Shown piece after piece: positions 8,490-15,834 of a stretch of 64,000 bases of DNA; within the stretch, counting starts at the first letter, position 1, and each line of letters starts with the position of its first letter. Origin of the DNA: Rhizobium sp. BK316 (GTDB lineage Bacteria; Pseudomonadota; Alphaproteobacteria; Rhizobiales; Rhizobiaceae); the NCBI RefSeq assembly GCF_014193695.1, contig NZ_JACHZR010000004.1:434001-498000 (forward strand), read 5' to 3'. The position numbers were made by a program, and so were the translations under genes. A model generated the notes under the pieces. It was given only the letters and a program-made list of their open reading frames with translations, was not told the origin of the DNA and did no database searches.

Positions 8490-9227
8490 TCACCCGATCG
8501 ACCTGGGACAGTGCACCGTATCGTTGATGGTTTCTCCGAAGATCTCTTCGAACGCGGCGCGCAGGCGGATATCGGCATCGATCATCGTCACGAGCAGGCC
8601 AAGATCGACGAGGCTGGTGACGCCATAGGCCGAGATGCCACAGGGCACGATGCCGTTGAAATGATCGAGATCGGGATCGACGTTCAGCGACAGGCCGTGG
8701 AAGGTCACCCATTTGCGCAGGCGGATGCCGAGCGCGGCAATCTTGTCTTCCGCCATGGTGCCGTCAGGCAGCAGCGGCCTTTCCGGCCGGCGGACCCAGA
8801 CGCCGACGCGATCCTCGCGGCGTTCGCCGCGCACATTCATCGAATCGAGCGTGCGGATGACGACTTCTTCGAGTGCCGCGACGAAGGCGCGCACATCCTG
8901 CCTGCGGCGCTTGAGATCGAGCATGACATAGGCGACGCGTTGGCCGGGGCCGTGATAGGTATATTCGCCGCCGCGGCCGGTCGCGAAGACCGGGAAACGA
9001 TCCGGCTGGACGAGATCCTTCGCATCGGCGCTGGTACCGGCCGTATAAAGCGGCGGATGCTCCAGCAGCCAGACGAGCTCGTCGCCGCCTTCGGAAATTG
9101 CTGCCACTTCCCGCTCCATCGTCTCCACCGCTTCCGCGTAGGGAACGAGCGCATCGGAGATACGCCAGCGCACGGGGCGCGAACCAAGTTTCGGGAGCAT
9201 CGAGAAATCGAGATCAGTGCGTAGCAT
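8490..9227 (-). CDS. lipB: Octanoyltransferase LipB
   Basis: LipB transfers octanoyl from acyl carrier protein to lipoyl domains, the first step of lipoate synthesis for pyruvate and 2-oxoglutarate dehydrogenases. Hallmarks are visible in order: LLEHPPLYTAGTSA, GRGGEYTYHGPGQ (binding loop), RRRQDVRAFV, the EDKIAALGIRLRKWVTFHG segment with the conserved Lys, and LNVDPDLDHFNGIVPCGI with the catalytic Cys. The 245-residue length fits the family. Start ATG 9227 (MLRTDLDFSML) matches the usual LipB N-terminus; the frame continues upstream to 9341, but that extension is atypical. Confidence 0.93.
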   Translation of the reverse strand: MLRTDLDFSMLPKLGSRPVRWRISDALVPYAEAVETMEREVAAISEGGDELVWLLEHPPLYTAGTSADAKDLVQPDRFPVFATGRGGEYTYHGPGQRVAYVMLDLKRRRQDVRAFVAALEEVVIRTLDSMNVRGERREDRVGVWVRRPERPLLPDGTMAEDKIAALGIRLRKWVTFHGLSLNVDPDLDHFNGIVPCGISAYGVTSLVDLGLLVTMIDADIRLRAAFEEIFGETINDTVHCPRSIG

Positions 9228-9462
9228 GGCAGTCCTTGGCGCTATCCGCAAAAGGAGAGGGCGGGCGCGGGCTTCTATATGGACTTGGGCGAAGAGGGAT
9301 TCAATCGCTCTTTGCGGCGGGCAGCCGTCTCGCAGACGCAATCAGCCGGGCCACAGGTTTTGCTGTGATATCACAAGTGGCGGTATCGGGGGGAAGGGGC
9401 TGCCGCACGCTACGTCTTGTGGCAATGAGATGCAAACCAAAGCACTAAACCCTTGGCCAAAA

Positions 9463-9487
9463 AGAAAAAACCCGCCGAAGCGGGTTT
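9463..9487 (-). terminator. Intrinsic terminator of tRNA-Leu
   Basis: Read leftwards, AACCCGC-TTCG-GCGGGTT forms a tight tetraloop stem followed by a T-rich run, directly after the tRNA 3' end. Confidence 0.85.
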
Positions 9488-9490
9488 CTT

Positions 9491-9575
9491 TGGTGCGGTC
9501 GAGAAGACTCGAACTTCCACGGGTTGCCCCACAGCGACCTCAACGCTGCGCGTCTACCAATTCCGCCACGACCGC
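9491..9575 (-). tRNA. tRNA-Leu (anticodon GAG)
   Basis: The acceptor stem pairs GCGGTCG with CGACCGC, and CCA is encoded. The D-arm contains AATTGGTAGACGC, the anticodon stem CAGCG/CGCTG closes the loop TTGAGGT (anticodon GAG, reading CTC/CTT), a long variable arm typical of class II tRNAs follows (TGGGGCAACCCG), and the T-arm contains GTTCGAGTC. An intrinsic terminator follows. Confidence 0.96.
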
Positions 9576-9708
9576 ATCGTGGTAGGGCCGATTTGCGTCG
9601 GCGAGGCAGCATGTAGCAAAAGCCTCTGACGGACACAAGCGCGATGTGACAGTTTTTTTTAAAAGCTTGCCCGAGATGTGGAATACGCCGCGTGGGGCAT
9701 TGAAATTG

Positions 9709-9736
9709 CAAAAGAAAAGGCCGGAAACCGGCCCTT
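9709..9736 (-). terminator. Intrinsic terminator after small secreted protein gene
   Basis: Read leftwards, GGGCCGGTTTCCGGCC forms a stem followed by TTTTCTTTTGC, about 13 bases after the stop codon of the gene ending at 9749. Confidence 0.75.
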
Positions 9737-9748
9737 TCTCGGATCAGG

Positions 9749-10120
9749 TCAGTGCATCGCGCGGCATGCTTCGGTGCGGCTTGCGCCGCTATCGGCACCT
9801 TTCTGGTGCGAACCCTTCGGGCCGATCATGCTGTGGCAATCCGGAAGCGGCTTGATACTGGCGGTTGCCGTGTTGTCGACTTTCGCGGGCTTGGCCATCG
9901 CGACGGGTGCGAAACCGTCGCTGTCATTCGTATAGTCGCTGGAATAGGCCGGGGGGGTCACATGCGTCGGGTAGTGGACGGGCTTCGCCGGCGCGACCGG
10001 CGTCTGATAGAGGCCATCACCATCGTTGGAATAGTCGTCCATATATTTCGGCTGTGCAAAAGCGGCACTTGCCATGCTGACCGCAAACAGGGTGGCGGCG
10101 ACGGCGAACTTCATGCGCAT
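9749..10120 (-). CDS. Small secreted protein with repeated D/N-rich motif
   Basis: No family recognised. The 123-residue protein has a signal peptide (VAATLFAVSMASAAFAQP). Two similar acidic segments follow (MDDYSNDGDGLY and SSDYTNDSDGFAP), separated by a Pro-rich linker, which suggests an internal duplication. The C-terminus holds two Cys (PDCHSM and EACRAMH). GAGGAG lies upstream of ATG 10120; an alternative start is ATG 10114. It is probably a monocistronic periplasmic protein, bracketed by a palindrome upstream and a terminator downstream. Confidence 0.65.
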   Translation of the reverse strand: MRMKFAVAATLFAVSMASAAFAQPKYMDDYSNDGDGLYQTPVAPAKPVHYPTHVTPPAYSSDYTNDSDGFAPVAMAKPAKVDNTATASIKPLPDCHSMIGPKGSHQKGADSGASRTEACRAMH

Positions 10121-10139
10121 GGGTCTATCTCCTCAATCT

Positions 10140-10157
10140 GTTGTTGAATTCAACAAC
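10140..10157. promoter_or_regulatory. Perfect 18-bp palindrome in the leader/promoter of the small secreted protein gene
   Basis: GTTGTTGAATTCAACAAC is its own reverse complement and ends 20 bases before the ATG at 10120. The size and symmetry fit a dimeric repressor operator. The regulator is unknown. Confidence 0.5.
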
Positions 10158-10390
10158 GTAAAACCAACCCCCGGCAAGACCGAGTCCGCTCCCCAATTCG
10201 GGCAATTTTGTGAGAAAGATGACTGCCGTCCTGCGGCGTTTTGTCCAAATAAAATCACATATTTGTCAATGCTCTTGAGGGGTGCGTTACCTTAGCCGGC
10301 GCAGTTAATCGCCTGAGAAGTCCGCGCTTTCATCAAGATGACAATCCTGCAATCTTTAATTGATTAACTATTTGTAATTTTAGAGACCCA
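10158..10390. other. Gene-free region between small secreted protein and BON gene
   Basis: This AT-richer stretch, with runs such as TTAATTGATTAACTATTTG, lies between the palindrome at 10140-10157 and the BON-gene terminator. It should contain the promoter of the leftward secreted-protein gene. No coding frame or RNA gene was seen. Confidence 0.35.
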
Positions 10391-10416
10391 AAAACCGGAA
10401 AGCAGGGTGCTTTCCG
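10391..10416 (-). terminator. Intrinsic terminator of BON-domain gene
   Basis: Read leftwards, CGGAAAGC-ACCCT-GCTTTCCG forms an 8-bp stem followed by GTTTTTGGG, about 35 bases past the stop codon. Confidence 0.75.
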
Positions 10417-10450
10417 ATTTTCAAATATGGCGATTTCGTGTCTTTCGGCC

Positions 10451-10948
10451 TTAATCCTCGTTCGGAATGTGGGCATCTACGCCGATCATCCGCAAGTGGT
10501 TTCTCACCCGACGGACACCATCCACGGAGAGGGCACCGAGCTCGACCTTGCGGGCGATGCCGATGGTTTCAACTGAACCTTCCAGCGTCACGGTATGGCC
10601 GTCGGCGTGAACTTCGACACTGTCGACATCCACGTCGGGGATGTTCTCCAGATTCTCGGTGACGCGGGCTTCGAGCTCGTCGCTCTCGTCGCGGTCGATC
10701 GTATCCGGTTCGAGCGAATCCTTGATCCGGTTCTCGTCGCCGTCCTCGTTCGTGCCGTCGATGCGGAAGCCGCTGTTGCGGTCGCGGTCGAAATTGGCGG
10801 AGGTTTCGCCATAGGGGCGGTTTTGACTGCCAGCAGCCTTGGCGCCGTTGCCGTCGGCATAAGGCCAGCCATCGTCCAGATTACGTGCCTCGAAATCGCG
10901 GTAATCCTCTTCGCGGGAAAGCGAGGTCTTGTCATTCTTTCCAGGCAT
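10451..10948 (-). CDS. BON-domain protein
   Basis: The 165-residue protein has a strongly acidic and polar N-terminal half (DFEARNLDDGWPYAD through DENRIKDSLEPDTIDRDESD) and a C-terminal BON domain from about residue 93: LEARVTENLENIPDVDVDSV, then VEVHADGHTVTLEGSV, ARKVELGALSVDGVRRVRNH. BON domains often bind phospholipid or polymers and occur in osmotic-stress proteins. No signal peptide is visible, so it is probably cytoplasmic or peripheral. ATG 10948 follows GGAGACGGCA; an upstream ATG at 10984 adds 12 residues and is less likely. Confidence 0.72.
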   Translation of the reverse strand: MPGKNDKTSLSREEDYRDFEARNLDDGWPYADGNGAKAAGSQNRPYGETSANFDRDRNSGFRIDGTNEDGDENRIKDSLEPDTIDRDESDELEARVTENLENIPDVDVDSVEVHADGHTVTLEGSVETIGIARKVELGALSVDGVRRVRNHLRMIGVDAHIPNED

Positions 10949-11027
10949 TGCCGTCTCCTTCCGGGTTTCCTTTCTGCAGGGCAAACGCCGGAAGGTTGCT
11001 ATTGGTTCGGCCGACGCCGGCGAAGCC

Positions 11028-11522
11028 TTAGCTTTTCATCTTTTCCCATTTCCTGATCAGCCGGTCACGCTTCAGCCGCGACAGGCGCTGCAGCCAGAAA
11101 ATGCCGTCGAGCTGATCGACCTCATGCTGAATGCAGACAGCGAGGAAGTTCGATGCCTCTTCTTCGTGCTGCTGGCCTTCGAGATCCTGATAGCGGAAGC
11201 GGATCGCATTTGGACGCAGGACCTCATCCGTGGCGCCGGGCATGGACACGCTGCCCTCCATGTGAACCATCGTCTCGTCCGAGAACCAGGTAATGTCGGG
11301 ATTGACGTAGATGCGCACGCTATCCGCCTTGTCGAGCTCCAGCACGGTCACGCGCTGGAAGACGCCGATATGGGCTGCGGTAATGCCGACGCCGGGTGCT
11401 GCGCGCATCGTCTGCAGCAGATCGTCGGCAAGCTCGGACAGGGCCGAATCGAACGAGGTTACCGGTGTGCAGACCGTCTTCAGGCCGGGATGCGGGTAGC
11501 GGAGAATCGGGCGGATCGGCAC
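11028..11522 (-). CDS. Peptide deformylase-like protein, metal ligands lost
   Basis: The 164-residue protein aligns along its length with peptide deformylase (ILRYPHPGLKTVC, then PGVGITAAHIGV, IYVNPDITW). Catalytic motifs are altered: motif 1 has His51 where GLAAPQ usually has Gln; motif 2 is EGSVS (Ser91) and not EGCLS; motif 3 is HEVDQ (His133, Gln137) and not HExxH. Two of three metal ligands are therefore missing, while the catalytic Glu134 remains. Normal deformylation is unlikely; a regulatory, ribosome-associated or other hydrolytic role is possible. A canonical def should exist elsewhere in the genome. Confidence 0.85.
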   Translation of the reverse strand: MPIRPILRYPHPGLKTVCTPVTSFDSALSELADDLLQTMRAAPGVGITAAHIGVFQRVTVLELDKADSVRIYVNPDITWFSDETMVHMEGSVSMPGATDEVLRPNAIRFRYQDLEGQQHEEEASNFLAVCIQHEVDQLDGIFWLQRLSRLKRDRLIRKWEKMKS

Positions 11523-11723
11523 AGCTAAGCTTCCTTTCGATAAACGGCAGCGGAAACAGGAGCATCTCCGCTTTTCTTCGAAGCGCGAAAATGCTCCGTT
11601 TTATCGTCACGCAATGCCGGCGCAAAACCGCTACACACTTTTGCTGGCATTGCATAAAGCCGATCACAGGCATTGTCATCAGAAAGCATGTGTTTGAGCT
11701 TTACGGCAGAAATGCTTTGGGCT

Positions 11724-11825
11724 AGAGCGCCGTGCGTCCGTTCGGACGCGCAAAGGACGCTCTACCTTTTTGAATCTACGCATCAGGCTTTCCGAAAATC
11801 GGTTCCGATTTTCGGGCCGATGCTG
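11724..11825. repeat. RIME-like intergenic palindromic repeat, copy 1
   Basis: The element begins AGAGCGCCGTGCGTCCG and contains two hairpins: GCGTCC/GGACGC nested inside AGAGCG/CGCTCT, then CCGAAAATCGG facing CCGATTTTCGG. A second copy lies at 24428-24525, with shared blocks such as AAAGGACGCTCTAC, TACGCATCAGGCTTTCCGA and GCCGATGCT. It resembles Rhizobium-specific intergenic mosaic elements (RIME). Confidence 0.8.
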
Positions 11826-11965
11826 TAACAGGTCGATCAAGGATTCCGGCTGCGGCAAGGCAGGGCGGAATTCGCTTATCCGCTTGTTGACAATGCATTT
11901 TCAGCCGACATTTTCGAATGCGGCTCGATAGTCTTTGAAATCAGATAGAAATGCGAGGGCGGCAT
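11826..11965 (+). promoter_or_regulatory. mgtE upstream region
   Basis: It lies between the RIME-like repeat and ATG 11966, so it should hold the mgtE promoter. GAGGG at 11955-11959 sets the start. No magnesium (M-box) riboswitch could be recognised by eye. Confidence 0.35.
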
Positions 11966-13381
11966 ATGACGACGACCGATACCGAAGACCGCATTCGCAA
12001 GCGTCCGACCGACGAAGACGTCGATATCTATAACGAAGACGGCAGTGTGCGCAGCGATTTCCTGGCGCGGCTGGGTGCAGCTATCGCCGACCGCGACACG
12101 CTGTTTCTTCGCCAGAACGTCGCGCGCCTGCACGAATCGGAAATAGGCGACCTGCTCGAATCGATCCAGCCGGATCAGCGCCTGGCGCTGGTGCGCCTGC
12201 TCGGCGACGATTTCGACATGACGGCGCTGACCGAAGTGGACGAGACGATCCGCCGCGAGATCGTCGACCAGCTGCCGAACGAACAGATCGCCGCAGCCAT
12301 CGGCGAACTGGATTCGGACGACGCCGTCTACATTCTCGAAGACCTCGACAAGGAAGACCGGGAAGAAATTCTCGCGCAGCTGCCGTTCACGGAGCGCGTT
12401 CGTCTTCGCCGCGCCCTCGATTATCCCGAAAGCTCGGCTGGCCGGCGCATGCAGACGGAATTCGTCGCCGTGCCGCCATTCTGGACAGTCGGGCAGACCA
12501 TCGACTACATGCGCGACGAAGAAGACCTGCCTTACTCCTTCTCGCAGATCTTCGTCATCGACCCGACCTTCAAACTGCTCGGGGCCGTCGATCTCGACCA
12601 GATCCTCCGCACCAAGCGGCAGACGAAGATCGAAGCCATCATGCGGGAAACCAACCATCCGATCCCCGCAGAGATGGACCAGGAAGAGGCCGCCCAGCTC
12701 TTCGAACAATACGACCTTCTGTCCGCTGCCGTCGTCGACGAGAACGAGCGTCTCGTGGGTGTGCTGACCATCGACGACGTCGTCGACGTGATTCATGAAG
12801 AGGCGGACGAGGATATCAAGCGACTCGGCGGTGTCGGCGACGAAGAACTGTCCGACAACGTCATTTCGACCGTGCGCTCGCGCTTCCTCTGGCTCTTGAT
12901 CAATCTGGGCACCGCCATGCTGTCTGCCAGCGTCATCGGCCTGTTCGACGGCTCTATCGAGAAGATGATCGCACTCGCGGTGCTGATGCCGATCGTCGCT
13001 TCCATGGGCGGCAATGCCGGCACGCAGACCATGACCGTGACGGTGCGTGCGCTCGCGACCCGCGACCTCGATATCTACAATGCCGGCCGCATCATCCGAA
13101 GGGAGGCCGGTGTCGGCATCCTGAACGGAATGCTCTTCGCCTTGCTGCTGGGCATGATCGCCGGCACCTGGTTCCACAATTACCAGCTTGGCGCCGTCAT
13201 CGGCGCGGCCATGATCATCAATCTGATCGCGGCGGCCCTTGCCGGCATCCTGCTGCCGCTGCTGCTCGACAAGATGGGGGCGGACCCGGCGATTGCGTCG
13301 TCCGTGTTCGTCACGACCGTCACCGACTGTACCGGCTTCTTCGCCTTTCTCGGCCTAGCGACATGGTGGTTCGGCATCTGA
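11966..13381 (+). CDS. mgtE: Magnesium transporter MgtE
   Basis: MgtE is an inner-membrane Mg2+ channel gated by cytoplasmic Mg2+. The N-terminal superhelical domain (LESIQPDQRLALVRLLG, LPNEQIAAAIGELDSDDAV) is followed by tandem CBS domains (about residues 130-250; IFVIDPTFKLLGAVDLDQIL and AVVDENERLVGVLTIDDVVD). The transmembrane domain carries the conserved pore segment MPIVASMGGNAGTQTMTV. Five hydrophobic helices follow the plug region. At 471 residues it is family-typical. The start was placed at ATG 11966 because GAGGG sits 6 bases upstream; ATG 11951 is in frame but lacks a site. Confidence 0.93.
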   Translation: MTTTDTEDRIRKRPTDEDVDIYNEDGSVRSDFLARLGAAIADRDTLFLRQNVARLHESEIGDLLESIQPDQRLALVRLLGDDFDMTALTEVDETIRREIVDQLPNEQIAAAIGELDSDDAVYILEDLDKEDREEILAQLPFTERVRLRRALDYPESSAGRRMQTEFVAVPPFWTVGQTIDYMRDEEDLPYSFSQIFVIDPTFKLLGAVDLDQILRTKRQTKIEAIMRETNHPIPAEMDQEEAAQLFEQYDLLSAAVVDENERLVGVLTIDDVVDVIHEEADEDIKRLGGVGDEELSDNVISTVRSRFLWLLINLGTAMLSASVIGLFDGSIEKMIALAVLMPIVASMGGNAGTQTMTVTVRALATRDLDIYNAGRIIRREAGVGILNGMLFALLLGMIAGTWFHNYQLGAVIGAAMIINLIAAALAGILLPLLLDKMGADPAIASSVFVTTVTDCTGFFAFLGLATWWFGI

Positions 13382-13390
13382 GTGCCGAAA

Positions 13391-13418
13391 TTGACTATTA
13401 CGTAAAAGTCAATATTAT
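13391..13418 (+). promoter_or_regulatory. Promoter with embedded 22-bp palindrome upstream of MerR gene
   Basis: TTGACT (13391-13396) and TATTAT (13413-13418) are spaced by 16 bases. Bases 13391-13412 form a near-perfect palindrome, TTGACT-ATTACGTAAA-AGTCAA, with 10 of 11 pairs matching around the core TTACGTAA. Binding to an inverted repeat between -35 and -10 is characteristic of MerR regulators, so autoregulation is likely. Confidence 0.6.
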
Positions 13419-13441
13419 GTCAGATCGATGACGGGGATGAG

Positions 13442-13834
13442 ATGCTAGTGAACAAATACTATACCATAACGGAGCTGACGCGCGAATTCGGGGTGTCGAC
13501 GCGTACGCTTCGCTTCTATGAAGATGAGGGCTTGATCCATCCGGAGCGCCGCGGCCGCACCCGTCTGTTCCGTCCTGCCGACCGGCGCCTCATTCAGGAA
13601 ATCCTGCGTGGCCGGCGCATCGGCTTCACCATCGCCGAAATCCGGGAAATCATTCAGGTCTACAAGGAGCCGCCGGGCGAACTCGGCCAGCTCAAGCTGT
13701 TGATGAAGCGTGTAGACGAAAAGCGGGAAGAGCTGCGCCAGAAGCGCAAGGACATCGACGAAACGATCACCGAGCTCGACAATATCGAGGAGGCCTGCCT
13801 CGGCCGCCTCGCCGAGATCGGCGTTACCACCTGA
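13442..13834 (+). CDS. MerR-family transcriptional regulator
   Basis: The N-terminal winged helix-turn-helix (YYTITELTREFGVSTRTLRF, then YEDEGLIHPERRGRTRLFRP) is a clear MerR domain. The second half is a long dimerisation coiled coil (LKLLMKRVDEKREELRQKRK, then DIDETITELDNIEE). No metal-binding Cys cluster is seen at the C-terminus (a single Cys, in EEACLGRL), which argues against a metal sensor and for the type that controls acyl-CoA or stress genes. It starts at ATG 13442 after GGGGATGAG. No clear target operon follows; the next gene is convergent, so its targets may be distant or only itself. Confidence 0.87.
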   Translation: MLVNKYYTITELTREFGVSTRTLRFYEDEGLIHPERRGRTRLFRPADRRLIQEILRGRRIGFTIAEIREIIQVYKEPPGELGQLKLLMKRVDEKREELRQKRKDIDETITELDNIEEACLGRLAEIGVTT

Positions 13835-13852
13835 TCATTACATGATCACTGA

Positions 13853-14854
13853 TCATTGCTGCGGCGCCGGTTCGATCTGGGCGCTGCATTGGCCGGCAAG
13901 CGCCATAATCCGCTCATCATCCGCTTTGACCTCGCCTGCCTGGAATGGCGTGAAGAGCTGCTGTGCCTGCAGTTGATCGAGCGTGCACTGGCAGAAACTG
14001 CGGCAAAGCGCTTCGCCTTGTTCGACCGTGCAGGACGTATTGCACTGGCGCAGATAGGTCGCGACGGAATCAGGCTTCGGCGGCGCGACGATGAAGGTCA
14101 GGCCATAGGCGATGGCGATCAGCACCGGCTGGTGGATCAGATAGAAGGCAAGGCTATGGCGGCCGAGGCGCGCAAGCCATGTTCCGCCAGTGCCAAGAGC
14201 TGTAAGTCGCTGCGGCAGGTTTGTCCGGAAGGCGAGGCGCGCAAGGCTCATTCCCAGGAAGAAGGGCGTCGCCCAGGGGAAGAGCGGTACATAGTCGTTC
14301 GACCGGTCGGGCGTGGCCGCAAAGCCGAGCCAGGCAAGATATCTCGGGTCGAATAGGTGCGAACTCAACACACCGGGCATGACGAAAGTGTCGGTGATCC
14401 AGGCGACGAACAGTGCCAGCGTGACGAGCAGCGTCACCGGCAACGGCAGGCGCAGGAAGACCACGCCTATGAGGCTCAGGACCGCGATGGAATGCAAGAT
14501 GCCGAAATAGATCCACCCGCCGGGCACCAGATACAGCGTGGCCGCTGAGATCACCGCGGCGGCAGCGGCAATCATCCCGAAACGCTTCCAGAAGGACGGC
14601 CAGCGGATCTCCGGCCGGCTTGATAGTACAAGGCTGACGCCGACGATGAAGAGGAACGTTGTGGCGATCGCCCGCGCATAGATCTTCAGCCAGCCGGTTT
14701 CGGCCGTTCCGGGCGTAAGATAGCCCATGAACTCCAGATCCCAGCTGAAGTGGTAGGAGGCCATGGCAAGCAGTGCTGCACCACGCGCCGTATCCACGAG
14801 GCCGATACGCGGTGGTTTTGCGTGAGCCGCCGCTTCCGTTGCCGACACTATCAT
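13853..14854 (-). CDS. DUF1624-type (HGSNAT-like) membrane protein with Cys-rich tail
   Basis: The start (RIGLVDTARGAALLAMASYHFSWD cut here as RIGLVDTARGAALL) is the conserved opening of the DUF1624/heparan-alpha-glucosaminide acetyltransferase-like family, and about eight membrane helices follow (for example FLFIVGVSLVL, ILHSIAVLSLIGVVF, HSLAFYLIHQPVLI). Such proteins probably acylate envelope glycans. The C-terminal tail after the last helix carries five Cys in 20 residues (C271, C275, C284, C288, C290), which is unusual. The gene starts directly next to the stop of the upstream DUF599 gene, so the two are cotranscribed. Confidence 0.75.
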   Translation of the reverse strand: MIVSATEAAAHAKPPRIGLVDTARGAALLAMASYHFSWDLEFMGYLTPGTAETGWLKIYARAIATTFLFIVGVSLVLSSRPEIRWPSFWKRFGMIAAAAAVISAATLYLVPGGWIYFGILHSIAVLSLIGVVFLRLPLPVTLLVTLALFVAWITDTFVMPGVLSSHLFDPRYLAWLGFAATPDRSNDYVPLFPWATPFFLGMSLARLAFRTNLPQRLTALGTGGTWLARLGRHSLAFYLIHQPVLIAIAYGLTFIVAPPKPDSVATYLRQCNTSCTVEQGEALCRSFCQCTLDQLQAQQLFTPFQAGEVKADDERIMALAGQCSAQIEPAPQQ

Positions 14855-15625
14855 TCACAATCCCCCGGACAGCTCATCACCGTCACTCGCTGACGGCCTG
14901 TCGCGCTGAACAGCAGAAAGGTGGAGATTTGGTGGCGGGTTCGCGTCCATGATGGCGAGGCGCGCTTCCGAGAAGAACTGCCGACGGGTCAGAACGAAGA
15001 CGACGATCGCCGTCGTACCCATAAAAACATAGGGATTGATGAACCAGCCGAGATAACCGATCGACAGGAAGATCGCCCTGAGCCCCTCGTTGAAATGGCC
15101 GCCGGCGATGACGTTCATGCGGATGACCCGCTCTGCCGCTCGCTCGGCGGCGATCATGTCCTTCTCCGAGTCATGCACCATCGGAATGCCGCCGAAGAGA
15201 ATGGTGCAATAGTTGAAGAGGCGATAAGCCCAGCCGAACTTGAAGAAGGCGTAGCCGAACAAAGCAGCAAGGCCGCCGACCTTCATCTCAAAGACCGCAT
15301 GCCCGCTATGGAAGACAAAGGGCAGGTCGGCGAAAACCGCATCCACCTTTTCCGTCGCCCCGAGCAGCGCAAAACAACTGCCGACCGCGAAGATGGACGT
15401 CGAGGCGAAAAAGGCCGTGCCATTCTGCAGCCCGGCCATGATCTGGGTATCGATCATCTTCAAGTCGCGGCGCAGGGAATTATATATCCATTCACGCCGC
15501 CGCTCCACCATGGCATGGGTCAGGCTCGTGCGCCCGAAGAAGGTCTGGCCGCGCAGCAGCCAGGAATAGCCCATCCAGATAAAGATAAAGAAGGCAAGCG
15601 CGATGTAGTCCGCCGTCGTCATCAT
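14855..15625 (-). CDS. DUF599 family membrane protein
   Basis: The 256-residue protein has an N-terminal helix (DYIALAFFIFIWMGYSWLL), a polar basic segment (VERRREWIYNSLRRD), and further helices (NGTAFFASTSIFAVGSCFAL, GLAALFGYAFFKFGWAYRLF, PYVFMGTTAIVVFVLTRRQF). This layout matches DUF599, whose function is unknown. The polar C-terminus is Pro/Asp-rich. It is the first gene of a two-gene leftward unit with the HGSNAT-like gene and is divergent from sdaA. Confidence 0.7.
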   Translation of the reverse strand: MMTTADYIALAFFIFIWMGYSWLLRGQTFFGRTSLTHAMVERRREWIYNSLRRDLKMIDTQIMAGLQNGTAFFASTSIFAVGSCFALLGATEKVDAVFADLPFVFHSGHAVFEMKVGGLAALFGYAFFKFGWAYRLFNYCTILFGGIPMVHDSEKDMIAAERAAERVIRMNVIAGGHFNEGLRAIFLSIGYLGWFINPYVFMGTTAIVVFVLTRRQFFSEARLAIMDANPPPNLHLSAVQRDRPSASDGDELSGGL

Positions 15626-15834
15626 CAGCGAGTCAGTTCCCGTAGAAATGCGGCCACTCTACAGATGCATTCGAATGCTGCAATGACCGGCAAGATGAGA
15701 ATCACTGGCAAGACGGGCAGCTTCGAATTAGTGTCCAGCCGGATGTCGCACCGGTTCAAGGCGATGTCGGTCCGCCACGCGGATTCCGAACCGAGTTCGC
15801 ATAGTCTGCATCGTCAAGTTTAAAAGGCGCCTCC

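Noticed and set aside
11826..11965. Mg2+ riboswitch upstream of mgtE
   Set aside because: No M-box conserved blocks were recognised; the region is short and largely occupied by the flank of the RIME-like repeat.
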